Source of the DNA: Sphingobacterium allocomposti
GTDB taxonomy: Bacteria; Bacteroidota; Bacteroidia; Sphingobacteriales; Sphingobacteriaceae
Direction of reading: 5' to 3'
Length of the DNA stretch: 64,000 bases
Assembly (NCBI RefSeq): GCF_008124885.1
Contig: NZ_VNHX01000022.1
Location: 1 to 64,000, forward strand
Below, piece by piece: positions 1 through 9,280 of this stretch (the stretch's first letter is position 1; every line of letters starts with the position of its first letter). Below the pieces are notes generated by a model, which did not search any database, was not told the origin of the DNA, and worked only from the letters and a program-made list of their open reading frames with translations. A program made the translations under genes and the position numbers.

Positions 1-42
1 AATTACTATCTTTTCTGTTTTCCCCGATTCCGTTCGGGAATG

Positions 43-73
43 CAAAGGTAAAAGGTTTTTCCGTTTCCGCAAA
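43..73 (-). promoter_or_regulatory. Promoter reading out of the left edge
   Basis: Read on the minus strand, TTG (72-70) is followed after exactly 19 nt by TACCTTTG (50-43), the full Bacteroidota sigma-ABfr consensus. No gene lies between it and position 1, so it should drive a minus-strand gene that starts left of the window. Confidence 0.6.
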
Positions 74-189
74 ATTTATTTTAAAATAATTTCCTGCTTC
101 CCCTTCCTGCCGGCGGAACCCCTTACGGTATCCCCCTTCCGGCCCCCTTTTTCTGCCTTTCAGTGCTGTCCCTCCCTCGCGGAGTGGTG

Positions 190-220
190 CAAAGATAGAA
201 CTTTATACACCGCCGTGCAA
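190..220 (-). promoter_or_regulatory. Second left-reading promoter
   Basis: On the minus strand TTG (220-218), 20 nt, then TATCTTTG (197-190). It lies about 147 bp upstream of the first left-reading promoter with no ORF between, so both may serve the same off-window gene as tandem start sites. 1-287 shows nothing else recognisable. Confidence 0.45.
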
Positions 221-287
221 GTCCTGCGCCCCTTTTTCCGGACCAAAAACCGCAAACCCCTGTAAACCTGAACGATATTTTTAAACC

Positions 288-588
288 GGCTGATGGCAGA
301 TAGCAGATAGCTGATGGCTAATGGCTAATGGCTAATGGCAGATAGCGGATGGCTGATGGCAGATGGCAGATGGCAGATGGCAGATGGCAGATGGCAGATG
401 GCAGATGGCAGATAGCAGATAGCTGATGGCTAATGGCTAATGGCTAATGGCAGATAGCAGATAGCTGATGGCTAATGGCAGATAGCTGATGGCTAATGGC
501 TAATGGCAGATAGCGGATGGCTAATGGCTAATGGCAGATAGCTGATGGCTAATGGCTAATGGCAGATAGCGGATGGCTAATGGCTAAT
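288..588. repeat. 43-unit heptamer array
   Basis: 301 bp made of 43 consecutive 7-bp units in unbroken phase. Only a few unit types occur: GGCAGAT, AGCAGAT, AGCTGAT, AGCGGAT, GGCTGAT and GGCTAAT. 358-413 is eight GGCAGAT in a row. The six-unit block at 295-336 recurs exactly at 407-448, and the right half is built of 28-bp blocks that alternate AGCTGAT and AGCGGAT as second unit. Shorter stretches of the same heptamers, often as the complement ATCTGCC/ATTAGCC, occur in most large gaps of the window. No coding potential: several units place TAA in frame. Confidence 0.9.
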
Positions 589-680
589 GGCATAAATCAT
601 ATAAGCTATAAGCTTCGCACATAGGACGCCCCTGCGGCGCCTTTCCTGCTGTCCTGCCATAGTCTTCCTTAAGGGAAAAC

Positions 681-751
681 AGAGGGTATATAGAGTTTTA
701 CCTCTATAAACCCTCTATCAACCCTCTGTCAACCCTCATTTAAACCTCTAT
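681..751. repeat. Inverted repeat plus 11-bp tandem repeat
   Basis: AGAGGGT and TATAGAG (681-695) pair with CTCTATA and ACCCTCT (702-716) across a short loop. The right arm continues as an 11-bp tandem repeat of the form CCTCTRTCAAC, four units from 701 to 744 and a partial fifth. The remainder of 589-890 shows no gene or clear signal. Confidence 0.7.
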
Positions 752-890
752 TATTCTTACCGCTGACCGGCTTCTGCCCCGCACATAGACCGGCCATGTA
801 CCGAAGGCTGATCTCCACCGGTCACGGCTTTACGGATTAACGACTTTACAACTTTACAACGGCTCTGCGAATCAACGACGCTTCACCATT

Positions 891-2120
891 TTACTGCTTA
901 ACAACCCGTCGATCACCTTTTACATTCGGTAAGAAGCCCGTCACAATACCAATGAGCGGCAAATAGGCACATACATTAAAAACGTACTCAATACTCGTAT
1001 GGTCGGCCAACCACCCTAAAAGTGCCGAACCAATCCCTCCCATGCCGAACGCAAAACCGAAGAACAGTCCTGCAATGGTTCCAACTTTGCCTGGCACCAG
1101 ATCGGTAGCATACACCAAAATAGCCGAAAAGGCGGATGAGATGATCACTCCGATAACAATAGCCAGCACAGCCGTCATTAACAATCCCACATGCGGCAAA
1201 AGCAGCGTAAAGGGCGCAGCTCCCAAAATAGAAACCCAGATCACCAGTTTTCGGCCATACCGATCTCCTATCGGACCTCCCAAAATAGTCCCAACCGCAA
1301 CCGCAGCCAGAAACGCGAACAAATAAAATTGGGACTCCTGTACGCTGACACCGAACTTATCCATTAGATAGAACGTTAGGTAATTGGTCATGGAGGCCAT
1401 ATAAAAGTATTTCGAAAAAATAAGTATCAACAGTATCGCTATCGACAACGCGACCTTCGTTTTCCCCAACGGCTGCACTTCCCCGGCTCTTTTCCCCCCG
1501 TCCACGCGCGTCTTTCGTTCTCCCATGTTCCGTCTATACCATTTACCTACAGCGGAGAGAAGAACAATCCCGAGAATAGCGAAACAGGCGAACCATCGGA
1601 TATAAGCCTGACCATGCGGAATAACGATAAGCGCCGCCATCAGCGGGCCAATAGCACTTCCGGCGTTCCCCCCTACCTGAAATATCGACTGCGCCAGCCC
1701 CTTTTTTCCTCCCGACGCTAACTGAGCCACGCGGGACGCCTCAGGGTGGAAAACGGAAGACCCCACACCTACCAAACAAACGCTGAGTAAGATAAAAGCA
1801 AAATTTGACGCCATTGATAAAGACGTCAACCCAATCAGGGTAAACCCCATGCCTATAGCCAACGACATCGGATTAGGTCTTCTGTCCGTATAATGCCCAA
1901 CGAAAGGCTGCAGAATAGACGCTGAAAGCTGGAACGCCAGTGTGATAAGTCCAACCTGAGCGAAACTAAGCTTAAAGTTGTCCTTTAGCATGGGATAAAC
2001 AGAAGGGATTACCGACTGAAGAAGATCATTTAGCAAATGTCCGAAGCTGATAGCAAATAAGACGCTATACACCGTTCCTTTTACCGCCGGACCTGCTGGT
2101 GGATTTATAGTTGTTTTCAT
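891..2120 (-). CDS. MFS transporter, fosmidomycin-resistance (Fsr) type
   Basis: A 409-residue major facilitator with about 12 membrane segments in the inner membrane. The N-terminal half matches the Fsr-like branch: a conserved SFGHLLNDL start, a D-R-R-P loop after the second helix, and GVGSSVFHPEASRVA in the fourth-fifth helix region. The family exports small molecules by proton antiport; fosmidomycin resistance is known for E. coli Fsr, but the substrate here is not evident. It starts 49 bp after the GntR-type regulator on the same strand, so the two form a likely operon divergent from a SusC/SusD locus. Given that setting, export or import of a sugar or sugar acid is as plausible as drug efflux (inference). 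Length is normal. Confidence 0.88.
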   Translation of the reverse strand: MKTTINPPAGPAVKGTVYSVLFAISFGHLLNDLLQSVIPSVYPMLKDNFKLSFAQVGLITLAFQLSASILQPFVGHYTDRRPNPMSLAIGMGFTLIGLTSLSMASNFAFILLSVCLVGVGSSVFHPEASRVAQLASGGKKGLAQSIFQVGGNAGSAIGPLMAALIVIPHGQAYIRWFACFAILGIVLLSAVGKWYRRNMGERKTRVDGGKRAGEVQPLGKTKVALSIAILLILIFSKYFYMASMTNYLTFYLMDKFGVSVQESQFYLFAFLAAVAVGTILGGPIGDRYGRKLVIWVSILGAAPFTLLLPHVGLLMTAVLAIVIGVIISSAFSAILVYATDLVPGKVGTIAGLFFGFAFGMGGIGSALLGWLADHTSIEYVFNVCAYLPLIGIVTGFLPNVKGDRRVVKQ

Positions 2121-2169
2121 AAAATGGAAATGGAGACTCTCTAAAAAATATTTTGATCAGGCAAATAGG

Positions 2170-2823
2170 CTATACCGCCTCGATAATGGCGTTTAACACC
2201 TTCCGTGTCTGGCCCACATTCTGTTTTTCGATAGCCAGATATAATTGTTCATGTGCATCCTGCGTCTCCGCAAAGACTTTGGTTGACGTATACATTTGAC
2301 AAAAGGCTTCGTAAACGTACTTCGAAGACGCTCCGTACAGTTCGACCAAGATGCTATTTCCACACCCTTCCGCAACAGCATGATGGAACGCAATATCGGC
2401 CTCTATACAAGCCTTCAAGTTATCTTCCTCCACATACTTTTTCCGCAACGATAATGCGTCACGCATCTTACGCAAATCTACAGATCTTCTATTTAAGGCC
2501 GCCTTCTCGGCAATACGGGTCTCCAAAAGCAGACGCACTTCCAATAAGTCCGAAAATTGGCCGCGCTCGAAGGCCCTATCCAACGGTTCGTTTCCGTCAA
2601 CGCTTATGACGAATGTGCCCACTCCTTGCTGAACGCGCAAATACCCACAGTTTACAAGGATACGGATGGCTTCGCGAACACTCGACCGCCCTACTCCGAA
2701 AGCTTTCATCAATTCAGGCTCGGTTGGCAATTTAGACTGAATTACGTACTCACTGGATCTAATTTTTCCGCGGATCAGCTCCGCTACTTCTTCCGCCAGG
2801 GACATTCTTTTGATTACCTTCAT
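2170..2823 (-). CDS. FadR-type GntR transcriptional regulator
   Basis: A 217-residue cytoplasmic DNA-binding protein. Residues about 5-72 are a GntR winged helix with the signature LPTEPELMKAFGVGRSSVREA, and about 90-215 form an all-helical FCD ligand domain. FCD proteins usually bind a small carboxylate or sugar acid, often with a metal held by histidines; H148 and H149 (in AFHHAVAEG) fit that. It is the first gene of a pair with the MFS exporter and is divergent from the susC at 3034, so control of both sides of the 210-bp gap is likely (inference). A consensus promoter lies 25 bp upstream of the ATG, with a CTAT-TTT-ATAG palindrome (2857-2867) inside its spacer that could be its own operator. 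Confidence 0.88.
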   Translation of the reverse strand: MKVIKRMSLAEEVAELIRGKIRSSEYVIQSKLPTEPELMKAFGVGRSSVREAIRILVNCGYLRVQQGVGTFVISVDGNEPLDRAFERGQFSDLLEVRLLLETRIAEKAALNRRSVDLRKMRDALSLRKKYVEEDNLKACIEADIAFHHAVAEGCGNSILVELYGASSKYVYEAFCQMYTSTKVFAETQDAHEQLYLAIEKQNVGQTRKVLNAIIEAV

Positions 2824-2847
2824 AATTCATCTGATGATATGATGATG

Positions 2848-2877
2848 CAAAGGTAGCTATTTTATAGACACAGACAA
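2848..2877 (-). promoter_or_regulatory. Promoter of the GntR-MFS operon
   Basis: Minus strand: TTG (2877-2875), 19 nt, TACCTTTG (2855-2848), followed by the regulator's ATG at 2823. The spacer contains the palindrome CTAT-TTT-ATAG (2857-2867), a candidate autoregulatory site. Confidence 0.65.
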
Positions 2878-3033
2878 GTGCCAACCAGCAACAACACAAA
2901 AATCATTAACAAACCATTAACATTCCGTTAGGAAGTTATTAACAGCTTAACACTAAAATACTCTATAATTTCACTCTCAACTTAGCCTCTGCTAAAAATA
3001 ACTATCCAGCTCAAACAAGCAACTATTAGAATT

Positions 3034-6000
3034 ATGAAGAACAAACCATTATTTTACAAAATCGCAGTAGTTGTATGTTGCTTTCTCACCTGTTATGTAG
3101 CCGTCGCTCAGAAGTCGGCACTTACAATAACCGGAAAGGTAACAAACAACTTAAACCAATCCCTGACGGGCGTATCAGTTACGAATCTCGCCACCGGACA
3201 AACAATTTCAACGGACGAATCCGGCAAGTATTCAGTTCAGGCTTCACAAGGCGACACATTGCAGTATCGTTATGTAGGTTATAAATCCGTCGTCCAACTA
3301 GTCTCTAATGTTATCGAGATTAATGTAGTTATGGAGGGGGAAGATAACTCCCTGAACGAAGTGGTGGTCGTTGGATATGGCCAACAACGAAAGATCAACA
3401 TGGTAGGGGCGCAATCCACCGTTAAAGTTGAAGATTTAAAACAGCCCGTGGCCAACTTAAGCGCAACATTAGCAGGGCGAATAGCCGGACTCGTAGGGGT
3501 GCAGCGCACCGGACTTCCTGGAAGCAACTCCGCCGATGTATGGATACGCGGTATATCAACGTTCAACTCACAGAACAGCGCCTCCCCGTTAATAGTGGTC
3601 GACGGTGTACAGGGACGCGATCTCAACGCTTTTGATCCCGAGGATATAGCCAGCTTAACCATCTTGAAAGACGCCTCTGCAACAGCCGTATATGGTGCTC
3701 AAGGTGCAAACGGTGTAATCTTAATAACCACAAAGAAAGGTCGCACCGGAAAGCCCACGTTAATGTTCAATTACAATCAGGGCATCGTCAATTTCACGAA
3801 AACCCCAGCGTTGACAAATGCAGAACAATACATGCGCCTACGAAATGAAGCTATGGTCGCGTCTGGCCTAAGTCCTGAATACAGCGAAGAGTATATACAA
3901 AACACTCTGGCTGGGACCGATCCCTATCTCTATCCCAACGTAAACTGGATGGACGTCATTTTTAAAAATGCATCCTACAACCGTCGCGCCAACTTTAGCG
4001 CGCGAGGAGGGTCTGAGAGCACCCAGTTCTATGCTTCAGCCGCCTATTATGATGAGTCCAGCCTATTAAACATGGATGCTTTGCAAGCATACAAAGCGGA
4101 TTCACGCTACCGAAGGTATAATTTTACCTCGAACGTGGACATGAACTGGACAAAAACAACCAAATTTTCTCTAGGCGTACAAGGTTATATCTCAAATACA
4201 AACTATCCGAATGCCCAGACCGATATCACAGCTTCCAGCAACAACAATCCGGCGGCGGGCGTACAGTCGATCTTCAACCGGGTGATGCAAACAACACCCG
4301 TACTCTACCCCGTCATGTATCCTGGAAATCTGATACCCTCGGTCAACCAATCTACCGACGCGCAACCCAACCCGTACGCTTTGGCTACCCAAACCGGATA
4401 CATTAACGATGTGCGTAGCCAGATTTATTCAAATGCAAAAATTACACAGCAATTGGATTTTCTGACTGAAGGACTAGCGGCTTACGGAATGTTTTCGTTC
4501 GACACCTTCAACTCCCACAGCATTTCCCGATACCGGATGCCTAGTACTTATGCCATAGATCAAGGAAATCCTTACAATGAAGATGGGACACTAAACCTTG
4601 TTGTCATGTCCAACGGCTCCCAAGATCTTGGATACCGGCGGGCAAATTCCGGCGATCGTCAGTTTTATTTTGAGGGTGGCGTTAATTACAACAGACAATT
4701 CGGGAAACATAGCGTAACAGGCCTACTTTTGTACACGCAAACTGACGAGGTTAGCGCGTTTGCGACTAATTTAACCAGTTCCTTACCTTTTCGTACGCAA
4801 CGCATCGTTGGTCGCGGGAACTACCTTTTCGACGACCGATATGCGGCGGAAATCAACTTTGCATACGACGGATCGGAGAACTTTGTACCGAGTCGCAGAT
4901 ATGGCTTCTTCCCTTCTTTTGGTGTGGGATGGATATTGTCAAACGAAAAGTTCTTTGAACCGGCGAAAGAGACCTTTCAAATGATCAAGCTCCGCTACTC
5001 CAATGGAATTACCGGTTCTGGAGGAGGGGGGAGGAGATTCGGCTATTTGACGATCGTAACAACCGGTGCTACCGGTTACTCCTTTTATACCGGCTCTGGA
5101 AACAGATCATATGGCGGCGTCGCTATCTCTGATTATGGATACGACGTTACTTGGGCCGAATCACATAAGCATGACATCGGTCTCGAATTTACAACACTTA
5201 AGGGAAAGCTAAACGTTGTAGTCGATTGGTTCAAGGAGAATAGAACCGGTATTTTTTTACAAAGGGCGAGCCTGCCAAATTATCTGGGACTACAAAATCA
5301 ACCTTATGGAAACCTCGGCATAATCAAAAACCAGGGCTTCGACGGCACCGTGTCTCTGGAAGGAGCGCAACTTGGCGAGACAACCTGGTCTTTTAACGGA
5401 ACTTTCTCCTATAATAAAGATCAAGTTATTGACAATGACAACCCCAGACAACTGTTTCCTTATTTAGAAAGAAGGGGACGCAATTTTCTAGCAACATATG
5501 GATATGTTGCCGACGGGCTCTTCCAAAGTCAAGCCGAAATTGACAATCACGCTGATCAATCTGCCTTAGGGACTCAACGTATAGGCGATATACGTTATAA
5601 AGACCTAAACGGCGATGGAGTGATCAACACATATGACCAAACGAAAATTGGCAACGGCGATGTCCCTAACTGGGTATACGGAGCAGGGTTTAATGTTAGT
5701 TATAAAGGCTTTTATCTCGGGGCCTTTTTTCAAGGTGTGAACGGTGCGGAAAGACTCATATCAGGAGACGGCATCCTTCCCTTTAACAATAGCACAGGTG
5801 CCGAGCGCAGCAACCTATTCGCCATTGCAGAATCCAGGTGGACAACAGACAATCCCTCCAATGACGTCTTTTATCCCCGCTTAGGCTACGGCAACTCCAT
5901 CAACCGGAACAACTCGGTTGCCTCCACATGGTGGGTAAAAGACATCGACTTTATTAGGCTGAAGACGGTAGACTTGGGATACAACTTTAAAGGTGACAAG

Positions 6001-6162
6001 CTTAAAAATCTAGGAGTAACAACTGCACGTATATATTTCCAGGGATTAAACCTCCTGTATTGGAGCAAATTTAAGCTTTGGGACCCAGAACTTAACACCG
6101 GTAACGGTTCAAGTTACCCTAACACGCGCACATACTCCATCGGTATTCAAGCTAACTTTTAA
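3034..6162 (+). CDS. SusC/RagA-type TonB-dependent receptor
   Basis: A 1042-residue outer-membrane transporter. Residues 1-25 are a signal peptide ending CYVAVAQ. A carboxypeptidase-D-like barrel domain (about 30-105) precedes the SusC signature NEVVVVGYG at about 108-116, which serves as TonB box. A plug follows (about 120-245, with LKDASATAVYGAQGANGVI), then a 22-strand-type beta barrel to the terminal NF. It pairs with the SusD-like lipoprotein 17-23 bp downstream to import oligosaccharide or peptide. No glycoside hydrolase is adjacent, so the substrate cannot be read from the locus. No canonical -7 box was found upstream, consistent with dependence on an activator, but this is weak. Confidence 0.96.
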   Translation: MKNKPLFYKIAVVVCCFLTCYVAVAQKSALTITGKVTNNLNQSLTGVSVTNLATGQTISTDESGKYSVQASQGDTLQYRYVGYKSVVQLVSNVIEINVVMEGEDNSLNEVVVVGYGQQRKINMVGAQSTVKVEDLKQPVANLSATLAGRIAGLVGVQRTGLPGSNSADVWIRGISTFNSQNSASPLIVVDGVQGRDLNAFDPEDIASLTILKDASATAVYGAQGANGVILITTKKGRTGKPTLMFNYNQGIVNFTKTPALTNAEQYMRLRNEAMVASGLSPEYSEEYIQNTLAGTDPYLYPNVNWMDVIFKNASYNRRANFSARGGSESTQFYASAAYYDESSLLNMDALQAYKADSRYRRYNFTSNVDMNWTKTTKFSLGVQGYISNTNYPNAQTDITASSNNNPAAGVQSIFNRVMQTTPVLYPVMYPGNLIPSVNQSTDAQPNPYALATQTGYINDVRSQIYSNAKITQQLDFLTEGLAAYGMFSFDTFNSHSISRYRMPSTYAIDQGNPYNEDGTLNLVVMSNGSQDLGYRRANSGDRQFYFEGGVNYNRQFGKHSVTGLLLYTQTDEVSAFATNLTSSLPFRTQRIVGRGNYLFDDRYAAEINFAYDGSENFVPSRRYGFFPSFGVGWILSNEKFFEPAKETFQMIKLRYSNGITGSGGGGRRFGYLTIVTTGATGYSFYTGSGNRSYGGVAISDYGYDVTWAESHKHDIGLEFTTLKGKLNVVVDWFKENRTGIFLQRASLPNYLGLQNQPYGNLGIIKNQGFDGTVSLEGAQLGETTWSFNGTFSYNKDQVIDNDNPRQLFPYLERRGRNFLATYGYVADGLFQSQAEIDNHADQSALGTQRIGDIRYKDLNGDGVINTYDQTKIGNGDVPNWVYGAGFNVSYKGFYLGAFFQGVNGAERLISGDGILPFNNSTGAERSNLFAIAESRWTTDNPSNDVFYPRLGYGNSINRNNSVASTWWVKDIDFIRLKTVDLGYNFKGDKLKNLGVTTARIYFQGLNLLYWSKFKLWDPELNTGNGSSYPNTRTYSIGIQANF

Positions 6163-6185
6163 CGACCATTAACAAACAAGTGACG

Positions 6186-8009
6186 ATGAAAAACGTAAAA
6201 TTTAAATCGAATATATTTCTTGCAATCTCCCTAGGAGGCTTGCTTCTTTCGAGTTCTTGCTCAGGCTTTCTGGATCAAGTGCCCGACAATGTCTTGACCG
6301 TTGACGATATCTTTAAATCGAGGACCTATGTAGATAACTACCTCACGCAGATTTACGCAAATATACCCAATGAACTCGCTCAACGATTTGTCGGTACGCA
6401 ATATTCGGGAGCATGGACTGCCGGTTCGGACGAGGCAAAATATACTTGGGACTTTAACTACGCCAACAACTTAAACAAAAGTACGTGGGCGACAACAGAC
6501 GGGACGGTTGCGACCTTTTGGGATAACTACTATAAGTCTATTCGAAACGCAACTGATTTTATCGATAAGATTGATTCCGCTAACCCGGCTGAAGTTACCG
6601 ACGCGATGAAAACGAGGTACAAGGCGGAAGCAAGAGCACTGCGTGCTATGTATTACTTCTGGCTGGTACGCCTGTACGGCCCAGTCCCGTTAGTCAACGA
6701 AGTCCTGCCGGTAGATGCTCCGCTAAACGACGTCCTCTTGCCGCGAAATAGCTTCGATGAATGTATAACCTTCATTACAACCGAGCTTGATATTGCCTAC
6801 ACAGACCTTCCTGTCACCCCTGTCGACGACGAATACGGCAGAATCACCAAAGGTATGGCAAAAGCATTCAAACAGCAGGCCCTCCACTTAGCTGCCAGCC
6901 CACTGTTCAATGGAAACAGGGACCTATCGGGATTGATTAACACAGATGGCACCCACCTTATTAACCAAACGTACGACATCAATAAATGGCGGGCATCTGC
7001 TGAAGCTGCTAAGGATTTTATTGACGAGTTTGTTCCAACGACATACGACCTTTACGTACAACCGAACGCTGACCCCTTTTTGCAAGCCTACAACTCGACA
7101 CGATACGTTATGTCTATTGAGTGGAATAAGGAATGGATCTTCGCAAGACCTGCTTCGGACAACTATACGCAATACGATCGGACACCTAAACATGTCGGTT
7201 TTACCACGGACGTACAGGGAGGTGGCGCACTCGGAGCCACGCAAAAAATGGTCGACGCATACTTTATGGCTAACGGAAAGTCGATTGCTGACCCCAGTTC
7301 CGGATACCAGCCGTCCGGCTTTCCGGAATATAAAGCGCCGTTCGACACGAAAGCGCGCAGTACCTTTGCGCCTTGGACCAATAGAGAGCCTCGATTTTAC
7401 GTGGGGATCACCTATAACAGAAGCTATTGGCTAAACCAAGGGTCGAACACAAACGAGGTCATCACCGTCATGGAACTATCGGGGAACTCCGGAAGAAAAC
7501 AAAGTACCTCTGATGTTTCTCCCACCGGATACATAGTAAGAAAAAACGTCGTTGCGAACGGTAGCGGGAGAGGATCTGTTCAGCTACGCTTAGCTCAAAT
7601 ATATCTAGACTATGCTGAGGCTCTCAACGAATATGATCCAGGTAACAGTGATATATTAAAGTATGTAAATCTTATCCGGACACGGGCTGGAATACCGACG
7701 TATGGCAGCGGAACAGATCAAATACCAGCTCCTTCTTCACAACAGGCCATGAGAACAGCGATCCGCAAGGAACGTCAAGTTGAGCTAGCTTTCGAAAACG
7801 CTCGCTATTTCGACTGCAGGCGGTGGAAAACTGCTGACACCGAATTCAGCGGAGAAGTATTCGGAATGAATATGTACGAAGATGGCAACGCATTCTACGA
7901 AAGAACGCTAATCGAAAGCAGGACGTTTCGTCAACGGGATTATCTATGGCCAGTTCCCGACAACGAAATCTTAAAAAATGAGCTTTTGGTACAAAATCCC
8001 GGATGGTAG
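6186..8009 (+). CDS. SusD/RagB-type surface lipoprotein
   Basis: About 607 residues. A lipoprotein signal peptide ends LLSSSCSGFLDQVP, with the cysteine as lipidation site; the FLDQVP motif right after it is typical of SusD N-termini. The N-terminal TPR-like SusD domain is followed by the C-terminal RagB/SusD part with the usual IRKERQVELAFENARYFD motif near residues 528-545. It forms the lid of the upstream SusC. The reading frame can begin at GTG 6180, but the ATG at 6186 (MKNVKFKSN) gives the better signal peptide and is used here. A spacer of about 150 bp separates it from the next lipoprotein gene. Confidence 0.95.
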   Translation: MKNVKFKSNIFLAISLGGLLLSSSCSGFLDQVPDNVLTVDDIFKSRTYVDNYLTQIYANIPNELAQRFVGTQYSGAWTAGSDEAKYTWDFNYANNLNKSTWATTDGTVATFWDNYYKSIRNATDFIDKIDSANPAEVTDAMKTRYKAEARALRAMYYFWLVRLYGPVPLVNEVLPVDAPLNDVLLPRNSFDECITFITTELDIAYTDLPVTPVDDEYGRITKGMAKAFKQQALHLAASPLFNGNRDLSGLINTDGTHLINQTYDINKWRASAEAAKDFIDEFVPTTYDLYVQPNADPFLQAYNSTRYVMSIEWNKEWIFARPASDNYTQYDRTPKHVGFTTDVQGGGALGATQKMVDAYFMANGKSIADPSSGYQPSGFPEYKAPFDTKARSTFAPWTNREPRFYVGITYNRSYWLNQGSNTNEVITVMELSGNSGRKQSTSDVSPTGYIVRKNVVANGSGRGSVQLRLAQIYLDYAEALNEYDPGNSDILKYVNLIRTRAGIPTYGSGTDQIPAPSSQQAMRTAIRKERQVELAFENARYFDCRRWKTADTEFSGEVFGMNMYEDGNAFYERTLIESRTFRQRDYLWPVPDNEILKNELLVQNPGW

Positions 8010-8157
8010 TTTAAAATAAATTGATCACAAGTCACTACACAATGGAGTACCAATCCAAGATGGACAATGATTTAACGCCACAACAGGGGACCCGAGGGTT
8101 CCCGTCAAGGAGCCTCATTAATACCATTAAAATAGGTACTCCCCAATATATAATTAA

Positions 8158-9123
8158 ATGAAAAATCCTATTTATCTTACATACAATAACATGCAGCAAG
8201 CTATACTATCACTGAGCTTGCTAGTATTTGCCTTAACTTCTTGCACAAAGGACGTCGTCTATGAAGTAGAGAACGAAGGACATATTTATATGGCCCAGGC
8301 GTATGAAAACCGTGCGGCGTTAACGCTATATGCTATTGATACATTGCAGGACATCCACTTTGGAGCTTCCTATGGGGGCATCAACTACCCCCAGTCCAAC
8401 ATCACGGTGGAGTTTGAAGCTGATCCGAGTTTAATATCAGCATACAACCAAGCACACGGGACAAATTTCATCGCTTTCCCGGAAAACTCCTATACGATAT
8501 CAGGATTGCAATCCGTTATCCGTGCTGGCGTCGTAGACTCGGACCCCCTGAAGGTAATCGTTTCCGCCTCCGCGCTCGAACTGGGGACAAGCTATATGCT
8601 TCCTATCAAACTAGTCAGTGCCGCCACAAATCCTGTTAACGACCAGCTATCTATAGCGTATTTTCGCATCGATTCGCTGATCCGGCGCGAACGAGATGTT
8701 ACCGGACTCGCTACCCTCGCTGTTAGCCATGAGAACAACGGCGGCGCCGGGGCTGGAGAAGGATCTCCAAAGCTAGTTGATGGCGATGTAGGCACTAAAT
8801 ATCTAACGCAAAACTATACCTCTGGAATGTGGTTTCAACTGACCTTTCCAAGTGCAAAGATTTTGGGAGCTTATACCTTCACCTCCGGAAACGATGCCGA
8901 GGGAAGAGATCCAAGAACGTGGCGACTGGAGGGATCGAACGACGGGACGAACTGGACGGTCCTTGATACCCGGACAGATGAGGTGTTCACTGCCCGTACA
9001 CAGACGCGGCGCTTCGAGTTTGAAAATAATACGGCTTTCTCCCGTTATCGCATTGTCATCGTTGCGAATAACGGCGCATCATTATTCCAACAAAGCGAAT
9101 GGAGAGTGATCGAATATTATTAA
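8158..9123 (+). CDS. DUF1735/discoidin-domain surface lipoprotein
   Basis: A 321-residue lipoprotein with the lipobox ALTSC. Residues about 30-165 resemble the DUF1735 immunoglobulin-like domain found in SusE-position lipoproteins and BT_3987-like proteins. Residues about 180-320 are an F5/8 type C (discoidin) carbohydrate-binding module, with SPKLVDGDVGTKYLT near its start and SEWRVIEYY at the end. A surface glycan-binding role beside SusC/SusD is inferred from domains and position. ATG at residue 12 (8191) would give a more compact signal peptide and may be the true start. A strong terminator follows at 9158. Confidence 0.88.
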   Translation: MKNPIYLTYNNMQQAILSLSLLVFALTSCTKDVVYEVENEGHIYMAQAYENRAALTLYAIDTLQDIHFGASYGGINYPQSNITVEFEADPSLISAYNQAHGTNFIAFPENSYTISGLQSVIRAGVVDSDPLKVIVSASALELGTSYMLPIKLVSAATNPVNDQLSIAYFRIDSLIRRERDVTGLATLAVSHENNGGAGAGEGSPKLVDGDVGTKYLTQNYTSGMWFQLTFPSAKILGAYTFTSGNDAEGRDPRTWRLEGSNDGTNWTVLDTRTDEVFTARTQTRRFEFENNTAFSRYRIVIVANNGASLFQQSEWRVIEYY

Positions 9124-9157
9124 ACAGATACGATATTTACAATTAGTTCCATCCGTG

Positions 9158-9189
9158 AATGGCCGACGCGTTCGCTCGGCCATTTTTTA
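9158..9189 (+). terminator. Intrinsic terminator of the first SusCD operon
   Basis: AATGGCCGA (9158-9166) pairs with TCGGCCATT (9176-9184) around a 9-nt loop, followed by a run of Ts. It lies 35 bp after the lipoprotein stop codon. Confidence 0.85.
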
Positions 9190-9280
9190 TTAACTCCTGT
9201 TTTCGAAGTTAGACGCTCTGGTCCGATACCACCATGTAGGGCGGCGTGACAAGAAAATATAAACGTCGCTGGAACGGGTA

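Noticed and set aside
288-588. Possible CRISPR array
   Set aside because: Units are 7 bp with no spacers; no cas gene anywhere in the window.
6946-7434. 162-codon ORF overlapping the first susD gene in another frame
   Set aside because: Sequence is a frame-shifted shadow of SusD without start context or recognisable domain; the SusD frame is certain.
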